Part shown: in pieces, positions 1-5,021 of the stretch
How positions within the stretch are numbered: position 1 is the stretch's first letter
Layout: each line of letters starts with the position of its first letter
Assembly: GCA_946405475.1 (NCBI GenBank)
Contig: CAMJHI010000179.1
Location: 1-5,021 of the forward strand
Length of the DNA: 5,021 nt
Source of the DNA: an uncultured Clostridia bacterium
GTDB lineage: Bacteria; Bacillota; Clostridia; Oscillospirales; Acutalibacteraceae
Direction of reading: 5' to 3'
Position numbers and translations under genes: made by a program
The notes under the pieces: model-generated
Database searches by the model: none
Told to the model about the DNA's origin: nothing
The model's input: the letters and a program-made list of their open reading frames with translations, nothing else

Positions 1-127
1 TCGGCGGTTACAGTATTACGGCCAATCGTGTATAAATACCGCCTTTTACACTCAACGTGTGAAATGCGTTGTCCTCTCTGTTACCGCCTGTCGACGGTGC
101 CGTATCTCCATTGAGGAAACCAAAATG
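1..127. other. Intergenic DNA, no supported feature
   Basis: No coding region, tRNA or clear regulatory site is visible. A small hairpin, TTTTACAC-TCAAC-GTGTGAAA (44-64, one G-U pair), has no T-run on either side. It is not called as a terminator. Confidence 0.5.
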
Positions 128-371
128 CCTTCCCTGTGTAAGGGAAGGTGGCACGGCGAAGCTGTGACGGAAGGGTTGTCGAAAAGTCAGCATTGTATCG
201 AATCTTACGACCCTTCCGTCAAGCGTGCCGCATTCAGTCGCCCTCATCAAGGGGTCTGTACAGCCTCTTTTTTGATGGCTTCTTGCGGTTACGGCGGACA
301 GCATGAATGCTGTCCCTACGAATGGATCGCACGCTGCAGTTCAAGCAGTAGGGCACGCATTCTTGCGTGCC
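128..371. repeat. Composite hairpin repeat, unit 1 (A, inverted A, B, inverted B)
   Basis: Block A at 128-179 has hairpins CCTTCCCT-GTGTA-AGGGAAGG and CACGGC-GAA-GCTGTG (one G-U pair), ending GGAAGGGTTGT. After a linker with CATTGT comes a degenerate inverted A at about 208-254 (ACCCTTCCGTCA at its start). Then a segment starting CTGTACAGCCTC with TTTGATGGCT leads to palindrome B GGACAGCAT-GA-ATGCTGTCC followed by CTACGAA (296-322). An inverted B, GTAGG then GGCACGCA-TTCT-TGCGTGCC, ends at 371. The first 195 bases align in order with the right half of unit 3. Short open frames across it are not genes. Confidence 0.8.
296..371. repeat. Inverted pair of B palindromes, downstream copy
   Basis: Two palindromes face each other: a stem ending in CCCTAC on the left and one beginning GTAGGG on the right, with about 29 nt between those words, including CGCACG. 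The pair spans 76 bases, almost the same as the pair in unit 2 (75 bases). Confidence 0.75.
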
Positions 372-389
372 GTAAAGTCAGATATCAAT

Positions 390-430
390 AAAAAGCACAG
401 GCCGCTCCGAACAGGAGAAGCCTGTGCTTT
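390..430 (-). terminator. Rho-independent terminator of the dockerin-protein gene
   Basis: On the minus strand AAAGCACAGGC (430-420) pairs perfectly with GCCTGTGCTTT (402-392). An inner CTCC/GGAG pairing lies inside the loop, and the stem runs into TTTTTATTG. It lies about 55 nt after the TGA stop. A hairpin repeat sits between the stop and the terminator and would be part of the 3' untranslated mRNA. Confidence 0.9.
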
Positions 431-441
431 GGTTCGATTCG

Positions 442-485
442 GGCTCCCTCCTTGAGGGAGCTGTCACGAAGTGACTGAGGGAGTT
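442..485. repeat. Single A-type hairpin repeat abutting the dockerin gene stop codon
   Basis: Two adjoining hairpins are visible: GCTCCCTC-CTT-GAGGGAGC (443-461) and GTCAC-GAA-GTGAC (463-475), followed by the family end TGAGGGAGTT. It has the same layout as block A in the larger composite repeats (stem of CTCCCTC type, then a variable-arm hairpin, then a GAGGGAGTT-type end). It occurs here alone, without an inverted partner. Its last base belongs to the TGA stop codon of the dockerin gene. Confidence 0.85.
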
Positions 486-3196
486 CAGAACACGCGCAGC
501 AGCCAATTCAAAACAACGGTAAAGATCGTCCGGAACCACGCCAGAATATTCTGCACGACGGGCTGTTCGGTCGCCGGTTGGTCGGGCTCGGTGATCGTGA
601 CCGACTGGTCGATCAGGGAACAATACTCCAGATAAATGCTGTTGAGCTCAAGCTCTTCGGGCGGCATATTCTGATCGACCTGCGAAAGCAGCAGACCCGC
701 CTGCTCAAGCAGCGCCGCGTCCGCCGCGTCGATCGCGTCGTCGTGGTTCGCGTCGGCCGCCAGAAGCTGAGCTTCGGTCAAAGCGGTCGGCGAGATCAGG
801 CCGTTTGCCACCAGGCTGACGAAATACGCGTCCGTGCCGTCGTACCAGCCGTCGCCGTTGATGTCGCCGAAAACGATGAGCGTGAACGTGTCGGCCACGT
901 CGCCGTACTGATCGGTCATCGTGATGGTGCTGCCGGTGCCGCCGCCGTTGGCGGTGGGCGTAAAGGTCAGGCTGCCGCCCTCGGTCGCGGTGAACAGCGG
1001 CAGAACGTCCGCCATGCCGGGCAGAACGCCGTAAACAAAGCCGTTGGTCTCATCCACCGAAGCGGCGCTGCCCGGAGCCGGCGTCAGGTGCGGAACCGTC
1101 CGCTCGGCCAGCGACGCAATGGCGTTGCTGATCGCCTGCGCCATGGCGTCGACTCTCGCCTGCTCCGAATAGGGCAGACCGAAAACCACGTCGTTGACTG
1201 TCTGCTGCGCCGCCGCGTAGCTTTCCGGCGTGTAACGGTCGGGCGAAAGCGCTTCAAACACGCTGATCAACTGATAAACCGTCGTGTAATCCGCCGGGCG
1301 AACCTGCAGCGCGTTGACGGCGGCAATGACAGCGTCCCGCGCCGCGTTCACTTCGGCGATCTTGGCGTATTCATTGTTGTAAACCACGGCGCCCGCCGCG
1401 ATCGCATCCTGCAAAGCGGCGAAGCTTTCCGGCGTGTACGACGTGCCGAGAATGCTGCGCGCGTTGAAGAGCACCTGATTCAGTTCCGATTTATTGACCG
1501 TGACGGCGACGGAACAGGTGGCCGTAAAGCCGCCGTCCGCCGTGATGCAGCGGATCTCGGCTATGCCGCCGTCCACCGCGGTCACCATGCCGCCGTCGAC
1601 CGTGGCGACCTGCGGATCGCTGCTTTCCCAGATCACGGTTTTGATCGTTGCCGCGCCGATGCCTAACGTGCCCCCCTGCGGGGCGACCGTGCCGGTGAGC
1701 GAGGCGGTGGAACCGGGGGTCATGGAAAGCGACGTTGTGTTGAGGGTAACGCCGGTCGCCTGCGTTTTCACAAAGGAGACGTAGACCCAGTCGCTGAACT
1801 GTCTGCCGTTGTAATCCGTGACCGTGACGGTGATCTTCGCGGCGGCCGCACTGTTGGAAACAGGTTTGACCGTGCCGTTCTGGTCAACGGACATCGCCGT
1901 GTCGGAGGACGACCACGTGACGGATTGATACGCCGCGTCGGCGGGCGACACCGTAAAGCCCAGCGAGAAGGACTGGCTGGCGTAGTTGACAAGCGTTCCC
2001 ACCTTGACGGAATTGTATTTGGCGGCGGGCGAACCGTCGTGCGTGATCACAATGGAATCGATCGTGGCCAGCGGTTCCAGCGCCTGCATCGCGTTGGCAA
2101 GCGCCGCCGTCGCGTCGTCGATCTCCTGTTGGGATGACGTGGTATAGAAATCCTTTTCATTGACGGCGATCGCCCGCGCCAGCGCGTTCGCCACCGGCTG
2201 CCAGCTTTCCGCCGTGTAAAGCGACTGGTCAAGCTGATTGGCTTCGTTGATCTTTTGCTGCAGCGCTTTGCGGTTATAATCGACGTACACCCAGCAGTTC
2301 GCGGAATAGCCGCCGTCGACCGCCGTGGCCGTAATGACCGCCGCCGGAAGCTCCGGGCCCGACGCCCGGTTGAAGTGCAGTGTGCCGTCGCCGTCCACCG
2401 ACACATAGTCGGGACTGGAGGACGACCAGATGATATCCTGAATGTTCGCGGTGCAGTACCCGAGAACCTGGGGCGAAAGCGTGTAGCTGATTTTGCCCGT
2501 TTCGCCGAGATAACCGGTCATCGACTCGGCGTCGAACGTCAGACCGCTCGTATGGATCTTGGCAAAGCATACGTTCAAGGTGGGGTTGTTCGTGAGCTCC
2601 CGGCCGTCATAAGTCGTGACGGTGACGGTGATCTGCGCAACCTGCGGGTCGTTGACCGTGGGGGTCACGACGCCGTCCGCCGAAACGGAAACGTTCGGGT
2701 TGGAGGACGACCACCTGACCGAGCGGATCAGCGCTTCATAGGGATAGGCCAGGCATTCATACTGCTGCGAAACGCTGCGGTAATCCGCCGTCAGGCCGAC
2801 GGAGACCTGATCGTAGTAAACGAGTCCTCCGCCGCGAAGGGTGAACACCTGCTCGGGGTCGATGATGGGGGTCAGCGCTTCGTAGGCGGCGCCGAGGTCG
2901 TTATAGGCGGCGTCGATCGCAGCCGCGCTCGCGCCGGCGTTCTGCTCAACGTCCTTGGCCTGAGCCAGCTTGCTGCGGAACACGGCAACGTCCACCTGCG
3001 GCGCGGTGACCTGCGTCAGATCCAGCGCGTCGGACAGCTCGATCAGCCTGCGCAGACCGTAGATATCCGCCTGGGGCGTCACGTCGCGCGTACCGCCGAC
3101 GTCTGCGGCAACGCCCTGAAGACCGGGCACGGAGCAGGTCAGCAGCAAAGCGATCACACAGAAAACGCAGCACAGTTTCTTGCTGGAGGGTAGCAT
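485..3196 (-). CDS. Secreted multi-domain Ig-like/FIVAR protein with C-terminal type I dockerin and hydrophobic tail
   Basis: A 903-residue exported protein without a recognisable enzyme domain. Order of parts, by residue: signal peptide 1 to about 31 (KK at 6-7, hydrophobic core 8-22, cleavage near VAAD); helical FIVAR-like module about 41-112; Ig-like (Big-type) beta modules about 115-212 and 213-306, each with a W-S-S-S strand motif; FIVAR about 307-377 (YTAESW); Ig-like modules about 379-477 and 479-567; FIVAR about 568-632 (YTPESF) and a related one about 636-699 (YTPESY); a small beta module about 716-776 (GVLPGM start) of the type often found just before dockerins; type I dockerin about 777-838; linker; hydrophobic tail 880-903. 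The ATG at 3194-3196 was chosen because it gives the signal peptide directly and has GAAAGGA eight bases upstream. It is probably monocistronic, with its own promoter and terminator. Likely role (inference): a cell-surface or cellulosome-like structural, adhesive or glycan-binding subunit held by a cohesin. No cohesin is in the window. Confidence 0.93.
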   Translation of the reverse strand: MLPSSKKLCCVFCVIALLLTCSVPGLQGVAADVGGTRDVTPQADIYGLRRLIELSDALDLTQVTAPQVDVAVFRSKLAQAKDVEQNAGASAAAIDAAYNDLGAAYEALTPIIDPEQVFTLRGGGLVYYDQVSVGLTADYRSVSQQYECLAYPYEALIRSVRWSSSNPNVSVSADGVVTPTVNDPQVAQITVTVTTYDGRELTNNPTLNVCFAKIHTSGLTFDAESMTGYLGETGKISYTLSPQVLGYCTANIQDIIWSSSSPDYVSVDGDGTLHFNRASGPELPAAVITATAVDGGYSANCWVYVDYNRKALQQKINEANQLDQSLYTAESWQPVANALARAIAVNEKDFYTTSSQQEIDDATAALANAMQALEPLATIDSIVITHDGSPAAKYNSVKVGTLVNYASQSFSLGFTVSPADAAYQSVTWSSSDTAMSVDQNGTVKPVSNSAAAAKITVTVTDYNGRQFSDWVYVSFVKTQATGVTLNTTSLSMTPGSTASLTGTVAPQGGTLGIGAATIKTVIWESSDPQVATVDGGMVTAVDGGIAEIRCITADGGFTATCSVAVTVNKSELNQVLFNARSILGTSYTPESFAALQDAIAAGAVVYNNEYAKIAEVNAARDAVIAAVNALQVRPADYTTVYQLISVFEALSPDRYTPESYAAAQQTVNDVVFGLPYSEQARVDAMAQAISNAIASLAERTVPHLTPAPGSAASVDETNGFVYGVLPGMADVLPLFTATEGGSLTFTPTANGGGTGSTITMTDQYGDVADTFTLIVFGDINGDGWYDGTDAYFVSLVANGLISPTALTEAQLLAADANHDDAIDAADAALLEQAGLLLSQVDQNMPPEELELNSIYLEYCSLIDQSVTITEPDQPATEQPVVQNILAWFRTIFTVVLNWLLRVF
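683..868 (-). other. Type I dockerin module (two calcium loops)
   Basis: Protein residues about 777-838. Loop 1 reads DINGDGWYDGTD, with calcium-ligand positions D778, N780, D782, D786 and D789. Loop 2 reads DANHDDAIDAAD, with D815, N817, D819, D823 and D826. All five expected ligand positions are filled in both loops. The residues usually linked to cohesin choice (loop positions 10-11) are GT in loop 1 and AA in loop 2, so the two halves differ and may not bind a cohesin symmetrically (inference). Dockerins bind cohesin modules of scaffoldins or anchored proteins outside the cell. Confidence 0.9.
1301..2854 (-). repeat. Coding duplication: two diverged [Ig-Ig-FIVAR] units
   Basis: The encoded segments of residues about 115-377 and 379-632 share the same order, Ig-like, Ig-like, FIVAR. 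The first Ig modules match through the W-S-S-S motif, ITVTVT and Y-(D/N)-G-R. The second Ig modules match through AVDGGYSANC versus TADGGFTATC, each running into the helical module (YNRKAL versus VNKSEL). This reads as an old tandem duplication of a three-module block, now diverged. Confidence 0.75.
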
Positions 3197-3204
3197 AGAA
3201 TCAT

Positions 3205-3211
3205 TCCTTTC
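3205..3211 (-). promoter_or_regulatory. Shine-Dalgarno site of the dockerin-protein gene
   Basis: The minus strand reads GAAAGGA followed by eight bases and then ATG at 3196-3194. This decides the start against the in-frame TTG at 3247-3245, which has no purine-rich site before it and would place 17 polar residues ahead of the signal peptide. Confidence 0.85.
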
Positions 3212-3212
3212 G

Positions 3213-3411
3213 TTTTTTGATAAAATCCCTGTCGGGAACAGTCGCAAAAGAAACGGAAAACGCCTGCATCAAAGAAGGAAAACGTGCTCGACCGGAGCGC
3301 ACATGACGGACGCCGAACGGTAAAACGTGTAGAATATGGTTGATTTTTCCATTAGCGAAAAAAGTTTATTCTTTCCGCTGTCCCGTCGGATCCACATTGT
3401 GCCACAAAACA
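3213..3411 (-). other. Long untranslated leader of the dockerin-protein gene, no recognised riboswitch
   Basis: If the promoter at 3412-3440 is used, about 200 nt are transcribed before the coding region. The leader contains an imperfect hairpin GTGCGCTCCGGTCGAGCAC around 3284-3302 and three CGTTTTMC-like words (minus strand) at 3262-3255, 3284-3277 and 3326-3319. I recognise no known riboswitch core or leader peptide. Confidence 0.35.
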
Positions 3412-3440
3412 ATCATAACACGGCATTGGAATAATAGCAA
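3412..3440 (-). promoter_or_regulatory. Candidate sigma-A type promoter of the dockerin-protein gene
   Basis: On the minus strand a -35-like TTGCTA (3440-3435, 4 of 6 consensus bases) and a -10-like TATGAT (3417-3412, 5 of 6) are separated by exactly 17 bases. Both sit at the edge of the AT-rich stretch that begins upstream. Transcription would start near 3405, giving a leader of about 200 nt. No better pair was found nearer the gene; TTGCGA with TTTATC closer in has only a weak -10. Confidence 0.5.
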
Positions 3441-3503
3441 CAAAAAAATGAAATTGAGAAAAATGGTTTTTTTAAGAAATGCCAAAGCAGTGCGCCGCAT
3501 GAG
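3441..3503. other. AT-rich spacer upstream of the dockerin gene promoter
   Basis: The stretch is rich in A-runs and T-runs (CAAAAAAATG, GGTTTTTTTAAG) and is much lower in GC than the genes on either side. It may act as an upstream promoter element or bendable DNA for the promoter at 3412-3440. No gene is visible. Its right end, GCGCCGCATGAG, matches the unit 2/unit 3 junction and is probably a remnant of another repeat unit. Confidence 0.45.
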
Positions 3504-3755
3504 CCTCCCTCACTGAGGGAGGTGGCATCGCCGTCAGGCGATGACGGAGGGAGTTATTTCAAAAAGCAGCATCTGAACAGAACAACTCCCTCAGTCAGCC
3601 CTACGGGCTGCCAGCTTTCTCGAAGAGGGAGCCTATAATACCCCTCTGCTGCGCGGAAAACGGAATTTCACATTCATTGCGGAACGCAAGAATGCGTTCC
3701 CTACAAAACCGCCGCACGTTTCCGGTCGACCGTAGGGCACGCATAAATGCGTGCC
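3504..3755. repeat. Composite hairpin repeat, unit 2 (A, inverted A, B, inverted B)
   Basis: Block A at 3504-3556 has stems CCTCCCTC-ACT-GAGGGAGG and CATCGCC-GTCA-GGCGATG. The inverted A at 3584-3633 has CAGCCC-TAC-GGGCTG and GCTTTCTC-GAA-GAGGGAGC (two G-U pairs). A 27-nt linker separates the two. Palindrome B follows at 3681-3704 (GGAACGCA-AGAA-TGCGTTCC then CTAC), and an inverted B at 3732-3755 (GTAG then GGCACGCAT-AA-ATGCGTGCC). The word GCCGCATGAGCCTCCC occurs both just before this unit and at the junction to unit 3. The two therefore look like a tandem pair with a period of about 260 bp. Confidence 0.85.
3681..3755. repeat. Inverted pair of B palindromes, upstream copy
   Basis: The layout matches the downstream pair: palindrome, CCCTAC, a 27-nt spacer containing CGCACG, GTAGGG, palindrome. 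Stem sequences differ from the downstream pair (GGAACGCA instead of GGACAGCAT on the left) while pairing is kept. Confidence 0.8.
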
Positions 3756-3763
3756 GCATGAGC

Positions 3764-4092
3764 CTCCCCTGTGTAAGGGGCGCGGATCGCCAGTGGCGAT
3801 CTCTGCCGTCAGGGAGAAAACCCCTCGCATCCCCTGTAAGGGGCGCGGGTGTCCAGTGGACACTTCTGCAGCTTGCCGCAGAAGCGCCGACCGAGCCGGC
3901 AGGCGAGACAGGTGGCACGGCGAAGCCGTGACGGAGGGGTTGTATCGTTGAAACTGCATTGTTTTGGGACTTGACAATCCCTCAGTCATCGCTTACGCGA
4001 TGCCAGCTCCCTTTACACAAGGGAGCCTGTACTGCCTCATTTTGATGACTTTTTACAGTCAAGGCGGACGGCATATATGCCGTCCCTACGAA
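3764..4092. repeat. Composite hairpin repeat, unit 3, with expanded hairpin array in block A
   Basis: The left half is enlarged. Two successive hairpin sets (3766-3801 and 3831-3884) precede the standard end of block A, GGTGGCACGGCGAAGCCGTG through GAGGGGTTGT (3911-3942). After a linker with CATTGT comes inverted A at 3974-4027 (CATCGC-TTAC-GCGATG and GCTCCCTT-TACAC-AAGGGAGC). A CTGTACTGCCTC / TTTGATGACT segment follows, then palindrome B GGACGGCAT-AT-ATGCCGTCC with CTACGAAACCGCC. The unit then stops near the neighbouring gene's terminator, with no second B. Confidence 0.85.
3766..3884. repeat. Array of hairpins with exchanged arms inside unit 3
   Basis: The stretch contains CCCCT-GTGTA-AGGGG, then GATCGCC-AGT-GGCGATC, then CCCCT-GTA-AGGGG, then GTGTCC-AGT-GGACAC, then CTTCTGC...GCAGAAG. 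The two halves share GGGGCGCGG before the arm, AGT as loop and CTGC after it. The six-base arms differ at three positions, each matched by a complementary change on the other side. Confidence 0.85.
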
Positions 4093-4109
4093 ACCGCCCT
4101 CATTGACAG

Positions 4110-4147
4110 AAAAAAACCGTGATCGGGTCTGACGCCGAACACGGTTT
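4110..4147 (-). terminator. Rho-independent terminator of the phosphodiester glycosidase gene
   Basis: On the minus strand, starting 13 nt after the TAA stop, AAACCGTG (4147-4140) pairs with CACGGTTT (4121-4114). The stem can be extended inside the loop by TCGG/CCGA, and it is followed directly by a run of seven T residues ending at 4110. There is no T-run on the plus-strand side, so it acts for the minus strand only. It separates this gene from the dockerin gene further along the same strand. Confidence 0.88.
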
Positions 4148-4160
4148 GCCTATTATGCCG

Positions 4161-5021
4161 TTATTCACTTTTTCTCACAACGAGCAGGCAGTTATACTCA
4201 TCCCGGATGAGCTTATCCCGCGGGTGAAAGAGGTCGGCGGGATTGGAGCGAAGCAGAAATTCATCGCCCGCTTTGGTGTAGGTCACGGACGAGCCGCCGC
4301 CGTCGAGGTTCACGGCGCGTACCGCGCCGAAGCGCCGGAGCAGAACCGCCAGATCGATCAGACTCGCGCCGTTGGAATAATCGGGGATGCGCCCGTCCAC
4401 TTCGAGCAGCAGCACCGTGCCGTCAGCCGTCACGCCTGCCGCCGTGCGCGGGTGGCGCACATAGCTGAACGGCTCGAGCGGCCCCCATTCAAACAGTTCG
4501 CCGTCCTTCAGAATCATTTCCAGTCCGGCCGCCGCCTGCTCCAGCTCGTCGAGCAAAGCCGGGTCTTCCGCCAGCGAGGCGACCACCGCCGACCCGTCTT
4601 TTCTAACCCCGATGAACGGGCGCGGGCAATCGGCGTTGGCGACCACCCGGCCGTTCTTCACGCACAGCCCCGAGGGGTGTCCGTCGCCGAACATATCGAA
4701 AAAGTCCGCGTTCATCGCCGCGAGCACGTCCTGCCCGTTTTGCACGGCGCTGTCGATCATGTCGGGCACTTTCGCAATGACGTGTCCCACCTTGTATTCG
4801 TCGTTCGGCGTGCCGACGTAAAGCGTGTTCTTCTGCATATCCACCCGCAGCAAGAAGGCGTGCACAGGGGCCTGATCGGGGTCGCGCAGAAGCAGATGGC
4901 GGTATTCCAGCCCGTCGGCCACCTGTTCAATCTCCTCGGTCTCGACCGTCAGGCGATGGTCATACGCTTCCTTCAGCTCTTCCGCGTTTTTCAGCGCGTC
5001 CGGCTGAAAGGTGGTTTCATA
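4161..5021 (-). CDS. Phosphodiester glycosidase (NAGPA-type) domain protein, C-terminal part; 5' end outside the window
   Basis: The reading frame stays open to the window edge: 286 residues are visible, ending at a TAA stop, and the true start lies beyond 5021. The fragment carries motifs typical of the phosphodiester glycosidase / NAGPA fold (Pfam PF09992): AMNADFFD (about residues 102-109 of the fragment), GHPSGLCVKNG (114-124), RPFIGVRKDG (134-143), HPRTAAGVTADG (190-201) leading into LLLEVDGR, GASLIDLAVLLRRFGA (218-233), then VNLDGGGSSV (237-246) and SNPAD (259-263). This family includes the mammalian enzyme that removes GlcNAc from GlcNAc-1-phosphodiesters; bacterial members are often linked to exopolysaccharide or cell-envelope glycans, but substrates are mostly unknown. 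The NLDGGGSS and NADFFD motifs are intact, so the domain looks functional. Any signal peptide or extra N-terminal domain is out of view. A terminator follows the stop closely, so this is the last gene of its transcript. Family assignment is firm; substrate is not inferable. Confidence 0.9.
   Translation of the reverse strand, partial: YETTFQPDALKNAEELKEAYDHRLTVETEEIEQVADGLEYRHLLLRDPDQAPVHAFLLRVDMQKNTLYVGTPNDEYKVGHVIAKVPDMIDSAVQNGQDVLAAMNADFFDMFGDGHPSGLCVKNGRVVANADCPRPFIGVRKDGSAVVASLAEDPALLDELEQAAAGLEMILKDGELFEWGPLEPFSYVRHPRTAAGVTADGTVLLLEVDGRIPDYSNGASLIDLAVLLRRFGAVRAVNLDGGGSSVTYTKAGDEFLLRSNPADLFHPRDKLIRDEYNCLLVVRKSE

Noticed and set aside
44..64. Small hairpin as a terminator
   Set aside because: It has an AT-rich stem with a G-U pair and no T-run following on either strand.
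59..391. Plus-strand open frame of 110 codons over repeat unit 1
   Set aside because: Its peptide (for example LCKGRWHGEAVTEGL) is the direct translation of the repeat and recurs over unit 3, so it is a repeat artefact.
578..1666. Long plus-strand open frame (362 codons) opposite the dockerin gene
   Set aside because: The translation is rich in Arg, Val and Gly with no domain or signal, as expected for the antisense frame of a GC-rich gene. The minus-strand protein has clear domains.
3134..3145. LLTC in the signal peptide as a lipobox
   Set aside because: Thr before Cys is not typical of a lipobox, and a normal cleavage site (VAAD) follows about ten residues later. A lipoprotein remains a minor alternative.
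2255..3193. Long plus-strand open frame (312 codons) opposite the N-terminal half of the dockerin gene
   Set aside because: Same reason: Arg-rich low-information translation, no ribosome site of note, fully inside a well supported gene.
3194..3247. Upstream in-frame TTG start for the dockerin gene
   Set aside because: No Shine-Dalgarno site precedes it. The ATG at 3196 has one at ideal distance and opens directly into a signal peptide.
3634..3639. Perfect TATAAT as a plus-strand promoter
   Set aside because: It lies at the degenerate end of an A repeat (GCCTGTACTGCC elsewhere), has no -35 box at 16-18 bases, and no gene follows on that strand.
3764..3945. Tandem hairpins as a possible CRISPR array
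   Set aside because: Repeat words are short and imperfect, and there are no equal-length unique spacers and no cas genes. The variable parts are self-complementary arms.
3601..3989. Several overlapping short open frames over units 2 and 3
   Set aside because: They follow the hairpin repeats on both strands and in several frames, with no start context or protein features.
4920..4922. GTG as the start of the phosphodiester glycosidase gene
   Set aside because: The frame is open upstream to the window edge with sensible protein sequence (33 more residues), no Shine-Dalgarno site lies before the GTG, and there is no signal peptide there.

Overview
The window looks like a chromosomal piece of a gut-type Clostridia (Firmicutes), probably an uncultivated relative of the Oscillospiraceae/Ruminococcaceae. 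Three things suggest this: a secreted protein with a type I dockerin plus Ig-like and FIVAR-like modules, fairly GC-rich genes separated by AT-rich promoter DNA, and dense intergenic hairpin repeats of the kind seen in that group. The lineage is an inference from style; no marker gene is present.

Both genes lie on the minus strand. The first in transcription order (right edge, 4161 to beyond 5021) is the C-terminal part of a phosphodiester glycosidase (NAGPA-type) domain protein, closed by a rho-independent terminator at 4110-4147. The second (485-3196) encodes a 903-residue exported protein. Its order is signal peptide, helical module, two Ig-like modules, FIVAR, two Ig-like modules, two FIVAR-like modules, a small beta module, a dockerin, and a hydrophobic C-terminal tail. 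It has its own candidate promoter (3412-3440), a leader of about 200 nt, a good Shine-Dalgarno site and its own terminator (390-430). The two genes are therefore probably separate transcription units. No catalytic domain is visible in the 903-residue protein, which looks like a structural, adhesive or ligand-binding component that docks through a cohesin elsewhere.

The non-coding DNA is the most unusual part. A composite repeat of about 250 bp occurs once downstream of the dockerin gene (128-371) and twice in tandem upstream of it (3504-3755 and 3764-4092). Each unit has the order: hairpin block A on the plus strand, a linker of about 28 nt, block A inverted, a linker of about 40-48 nt, then a palindrome B ending in CCCTAC. 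In two of the three units a second, inverted palindrome B follows. A lone A-type copy (442-485) sits between the dockerin stop codon and its terminator. Across copies the stem arms change sequence but keep their base pairing, which points to selection or copying at the level of structure.

The stretch 1-127 holds nothing I can name. The stretch 3197-3503 holds the leader, the promoter and AT-rich DNA of the dockerin gene, with no other gene visible.
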